From positions 1 through 6,284 of the forward strand of contig CAIUFU010000105.1 in assembly GCA_903898475.1 (NCBI GenBank): 6,284 nt of DNA, written 5' to 3'. Origin of the DNA: an uncultured Alphaproteobacteria bacterium (GTDB lineage: Bacteria; Pseudomonadota; Alphaproteobacteria; Rickettsiales; UBA1997). The notes beneath the pieces are model-generated. The model made no database searches. It had not been told where the DNA came from and worked only from the letters and a program-made list of their open reading frames with translations. Positions within the stretch are counted from its first letter, which is position 1. Each line of letters begins with the position of its first letter. A program made the translations under genes and the position numbers. Shown here piece by piece: positions 3,868 through 6,284 of the stretch.

Positions 3868-6284
3868 TTAAAATTTAAAAACTTGGTCGATTTCTTTCAT
3901 TAAGCGATCGGTTTCGCTTAGAGCCACAATGATTTTTTGGTAATGCAAAATTTCTGCAAAGCCCAAAATTTTGTCTTTCCGATCTTTCAACCATTTTTGG
4001 GCGGGCTGATATCCGCCAATAAAAAATTCCCAAACATTTGGCGCAACGCCTTCAAAATATTGACTTTGATTGATTTTAACTTTGCCTGATTCGTAAGAAA
4101 TTTTTTCAACTTTATTGTCGCCGTCAGCGGGATAACTGGTGATTAATTTTTTAAGAACTTCGCTTTCTAAAAGATGAATTTTGCGAAGTTCGCCACCAAA
4201 TTTTACCAATTGCCAAAAGCTGTTTTGGCTTTGCGGATAAGGCACGCGCGGGAAATCAATTTTTAAAAATTCTTTATATTTTTCGCGGTAGTTTGGCGAG
4301 TGAAGAGCGGCGTAAATATAATCCAGAAGATCAATTGGTGAAAAGTTTTTCTCCCCACCTTCGTTTTCTGGCACAAATTCTAAGTCGAGTTTGGTTGAAA
4401 TTTCTTTGATAATTTCTGGGTTTATGTTTGGCACGCGCCCTGGTTTTGAGTGATTGAGTAAATCAGCGGATTCGGGTTGTTGGTTGTAGAGGTAAAGCGG
4501 AAATACTGCCGATTGAGTTGTTCTTTCCCCGCACTTCGTTTCGGAAATATTTTTTGTAATGTAAAAATGATCACAAGTGTCTGATTTATTACTTCTTGCA
4601 GTAATAAGACCCAAATTTTCACCAGCCAAAAAATGCTGCATAACCTCGATTCTCCATCTCCAAATCAACTTATTGTCAAAATAAGTCCACCTCTCATCAA
4701 ATGGTCTATAGCTAAGTTTAATAAATTTCGATTCATCAATTTTAAGGCTTTTTTTATTTCCCAAGGCCCATTTGGCATAGTTTTTGCCAAGCTCAAAATT
4801 ATTCGTGAGATTTTCTTCGCTAATCTCATTTGATAGAAAATTCTCCAATCGGTTTTGAAGCTCTTCTTTTGAGTTGGCGATAGTAAAGGAATCTCCCATC
4901 GTGACAATTCCCGTACTATTAACTGTGAATAGCTCGTCCACTTTAAATCCCTTCTCATATTCCCCAATCTCATCAAAATTCTTCGGGCAAAAAAAGTAGA
5001 ACGGCGCTTGGCATTCAAGGGTTTGGAAGGGCAAGGTTTTTAGCGAGTTTTCTGCCAAAGTTTGATATTTTCCTTCGCGATTCCCCCACAAATCAACGTG
5101 GTTTACTTGCGCCAATTCGCCCGTTTTCTTCTTGCCGTTTTTTACAAAAATATTGATCGAAACGCCTTGTTGAATGTCGAAAACATTTTCATCTTTTTCG
5201 CCAGTTGGCGTGATTTCTTTTTTCTTAGAATTGCCGTGAAGGTCGATTACGTAAATACTGTCAAAAGAGTTGAGCAAACTCCATCTCATGCCGCGGAAAG
5301 TTGGATTGCCTAAAAAACCGTGGCTGTTGATGTAGGCTAAAATTCCTTCGCCATTTTTGTCGATGAAGTGTTGACCAAAGCGAATGAACTTTACGTAATC
5401 ATCGCCCAGCCAATGTTTGCGCTCGCCAAAATGTTGCCCGTCAACATATTTGTAATTTTCAATCAAGTTGCTGATCCAGTCGCCATTATTTGTTGAAATT
5501 CCTGAATAAGGCGGATTACCCAAAATTACCATGACAGGAGTTTCATTTTTTACGCGCGATGCTTCCAAGCCTTCAATCGTAAGCTCGCGCATGAAAGCTA
5601 AAAGTGGCAGAGTTTCATCGGGATTCGCTTCTTCGAGTGAATTAGTAAGAAAAATTTTGAAGCGTTGGTCGCGTTTATTTGTTTCTTGTGCGGGCTTGTA
5701 ACCAGTTTCAGTCAGCAGCAAATCAAGTTTTAAATGTGCCATTGCGTAGCTGGCCATTAATAGCTCGAAGCCATTGAGGCGAGGGATTAGATGTTCATCG
5801 ACGTATCGACTCCAGATGCCTTGTTGGCCGACAAATTTTTGGTGAATTTGTTTTATTACTTCGGTCAAAAAAGTGCCGGTGCCAGTTGCTGGGTCGAGAA
5901 TTTGAACTTTGTGAAATTCGATCTCGTCTTGTTTGTAGCCTCCAACCATGCGCTTGTCGGGCAAGTGAGTGTCAATTTTCTTTTTGATTTTTGTGGTGTC
6001 GGCGAGGCCATCTTTTAAGCCAAATTCGCTTTTCAAAATTTCGTCAGTGGCGCGAACAATGAAGTTAACCACAGGTTCTGGCGTGTACCAAACGCCGCGG
6101 CTTTTACGCAAAGCTGGGTCGTATTCGCTCAAAAAAGTTTCGTAAAAGTGAATGATTGGATCTTGTCTTTTGGTGACTTTGCCAAAATTTTCGAGAAGTG
6201 CGGCGATGTCGGTGGCGCGAAAAATTTCGGCTAAATCGTCAACGATCCAAGAGATGCGACTGTCTAGGTCGTAGCCCGCAACAT
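3868..6284 (-). CDS. Type ISP-like DNA adenine methyltransferase / restriction-modification protein (N-terminus outside window)
   Basis: 804 complete codons are visible and the frame runs open to the window edge, so the true start lies outside. The codon at 6132-6130 is TTG, but residues before it continue the family sequence (DPIIHFYETF, residues 41-50), so it is an internal Leu rather than a start. Numbering from the first full codon, the methyltransferase core has YTPEPVV (66-72), the AdoMet-binding motif I DPATGTGTF (130-138) and the catalytic NPPY (256-259) of N6-adenine methylases. The C-terminal half matches the Type ISP specificity region (LlaGI/LlaBIII-like): YRPFDERWTY (525-534), HSPNYREKY (661-669), GYQPAQKWLKDRK (757-769) and HYQKIIVALSETDRLM (780-795). 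It should methylate adenine in a specific site; whether it also cuts or translocates depends on an N-terminal nuclease/helicase that is not visible. The stop is one base before the nadE ATG, suggesting co-transcription. Confidence 0.92.
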   Translation of the reverse strand, partial: VAGYDLDSRISWIVDDLAEIFRATDIAALLENFGKVTKRQDPIIHFYETFLSEYDPALRKSRGVWYTPEPVVNFIVRATDEILKSEFGLKDGLADTTKIKKKIDTHLPDKRMVGGYKQDEIEFHKVQILDPATGTGTFLTEVIKQIHQKFVGQQGIWSRYVDEHLIPRLNGFELLMASYAMAHLKLDLLLTETGYKPAQETNKRDQRFKIFLTNSLEEANPDETLPLLAFMRELTIEGLEASRVKNETPVMVILGNPPYSGISTNNGDWISNLIENYKYVDGQHFGERKHWLGDDYVKFIRFGQHFIDKNGEGILAYINSHGFLGNPTFRGMRWSLLNSFDSIYVIDLHGNSKKKEITPTGEKDENVFDIQQGVSINIFVKNGKKKTGELAQVNHVDLWGNREGKYQTLAENSLKTLPFQTLECQAPFYFFCPKNFDEIGEYEKGFKVDELFTVNSTGIVTMGDSFTIANSKEELQNRLENFLSNEISEENLTNNFELGKNYAKWALGNKKSLKIDESKFIKLSYRPFDERWTYFDNKLIWRWRIEVMQHFLAGENLGLITARSNKSDTCDHFYITKNISETKCGERTTQSAVFPLYLYNQQPESADLLNHSKPGRVPNINPEIIKEISTKLDLEFVPENEGGEKNFSPIDLLDYIYAALHSPNYREKYKEFLKIDFPRVPYPQSQNSFWQLVKFGGELRKIHLLESEVLKKLITSYPADGDNKVEKISYESGKVKINQSQYFEGVAPNVWEFFIGGYQPAQKWLKDRKDKILGFAEILHYQKIIVALSETDRLMKEIDQVFKF

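Noticed and set aside
4665..5018. 117-residue open frame on the minus strand within the methyltransferase gene
   Set aside because: It overlaps the specificity region of a well-supported gene in another frame and its composition is basic and low in family-like features; it is a shadow frame.
3868..6284. A multi-gene defence island or new system around the methyltransferase
   Set aside because: No other defence-type gene is visible; the downstream genes are nadE and small membrane proteins, so a system cannot be claimed from this window.

Overview
The window is AT-rich (roughly 40% G+C by eye) and densely coded. Every gene I can support lies on the minus strand. The protein sequences point to an Alphaproteobacterium: the glutamyl-tRNA synthetase is the short type with HVGN and KISKR signatures and an LDDTD motif, resembling the Rickettsiales and other alphaproteobacterial enzymes. 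The NAD+ synthetase is the long glutamine-dependent form. One gene carries a palindromic, in-frame insertion of the kind made famous by Rickettsia palindromic elements. A host-associated or reduced-genome alphaproteobacterium is a reasonable inference, but no ribosomal RNA or marker in the window proves it.

In the order of transcription (right to left): (1) 6284-3868 is a Type ISP-like DNA adenine methyltransferase/restriction-modification protein. Its N-terminus lies beyond the window edge. (2) One base later, 3866-2190 is nadE, with a 97-bp palindromic element (3016-3112) that keeps the frame open and adds about 32 residues between the amidase and synthetase domains. (3) Overlapping by one base (TAATG), 2190-1756 is an RDD-family membrane protein. 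(4) Overlapping by eight bases, 1763-1524 is a small CxxC-hydrophobic-CxxC protein with LITAF-like architecture. (5) An intrinsic terminator at about 1514-1484 closes this cluster. (6) gltX follows at 1430-87 and must use its own promoter or read-through. (7) The last 86 bases hold no gene I can defend.

The first four genes are packed like a single transcription unit, but they do not form an obvious pathway: DNA modification, NAD+ synthesis and two small membrane proteins. None of the visible start codons has a recognisable Shine-Dalgarno sequence. No new defence or metabolic system is evident. The best lead is the palindromic element inside nadE: it is G+C-rich, is built from two inverted hairpin units, and appears to be a mobile or once-mobile repeat tolerated as an interdomain linker.
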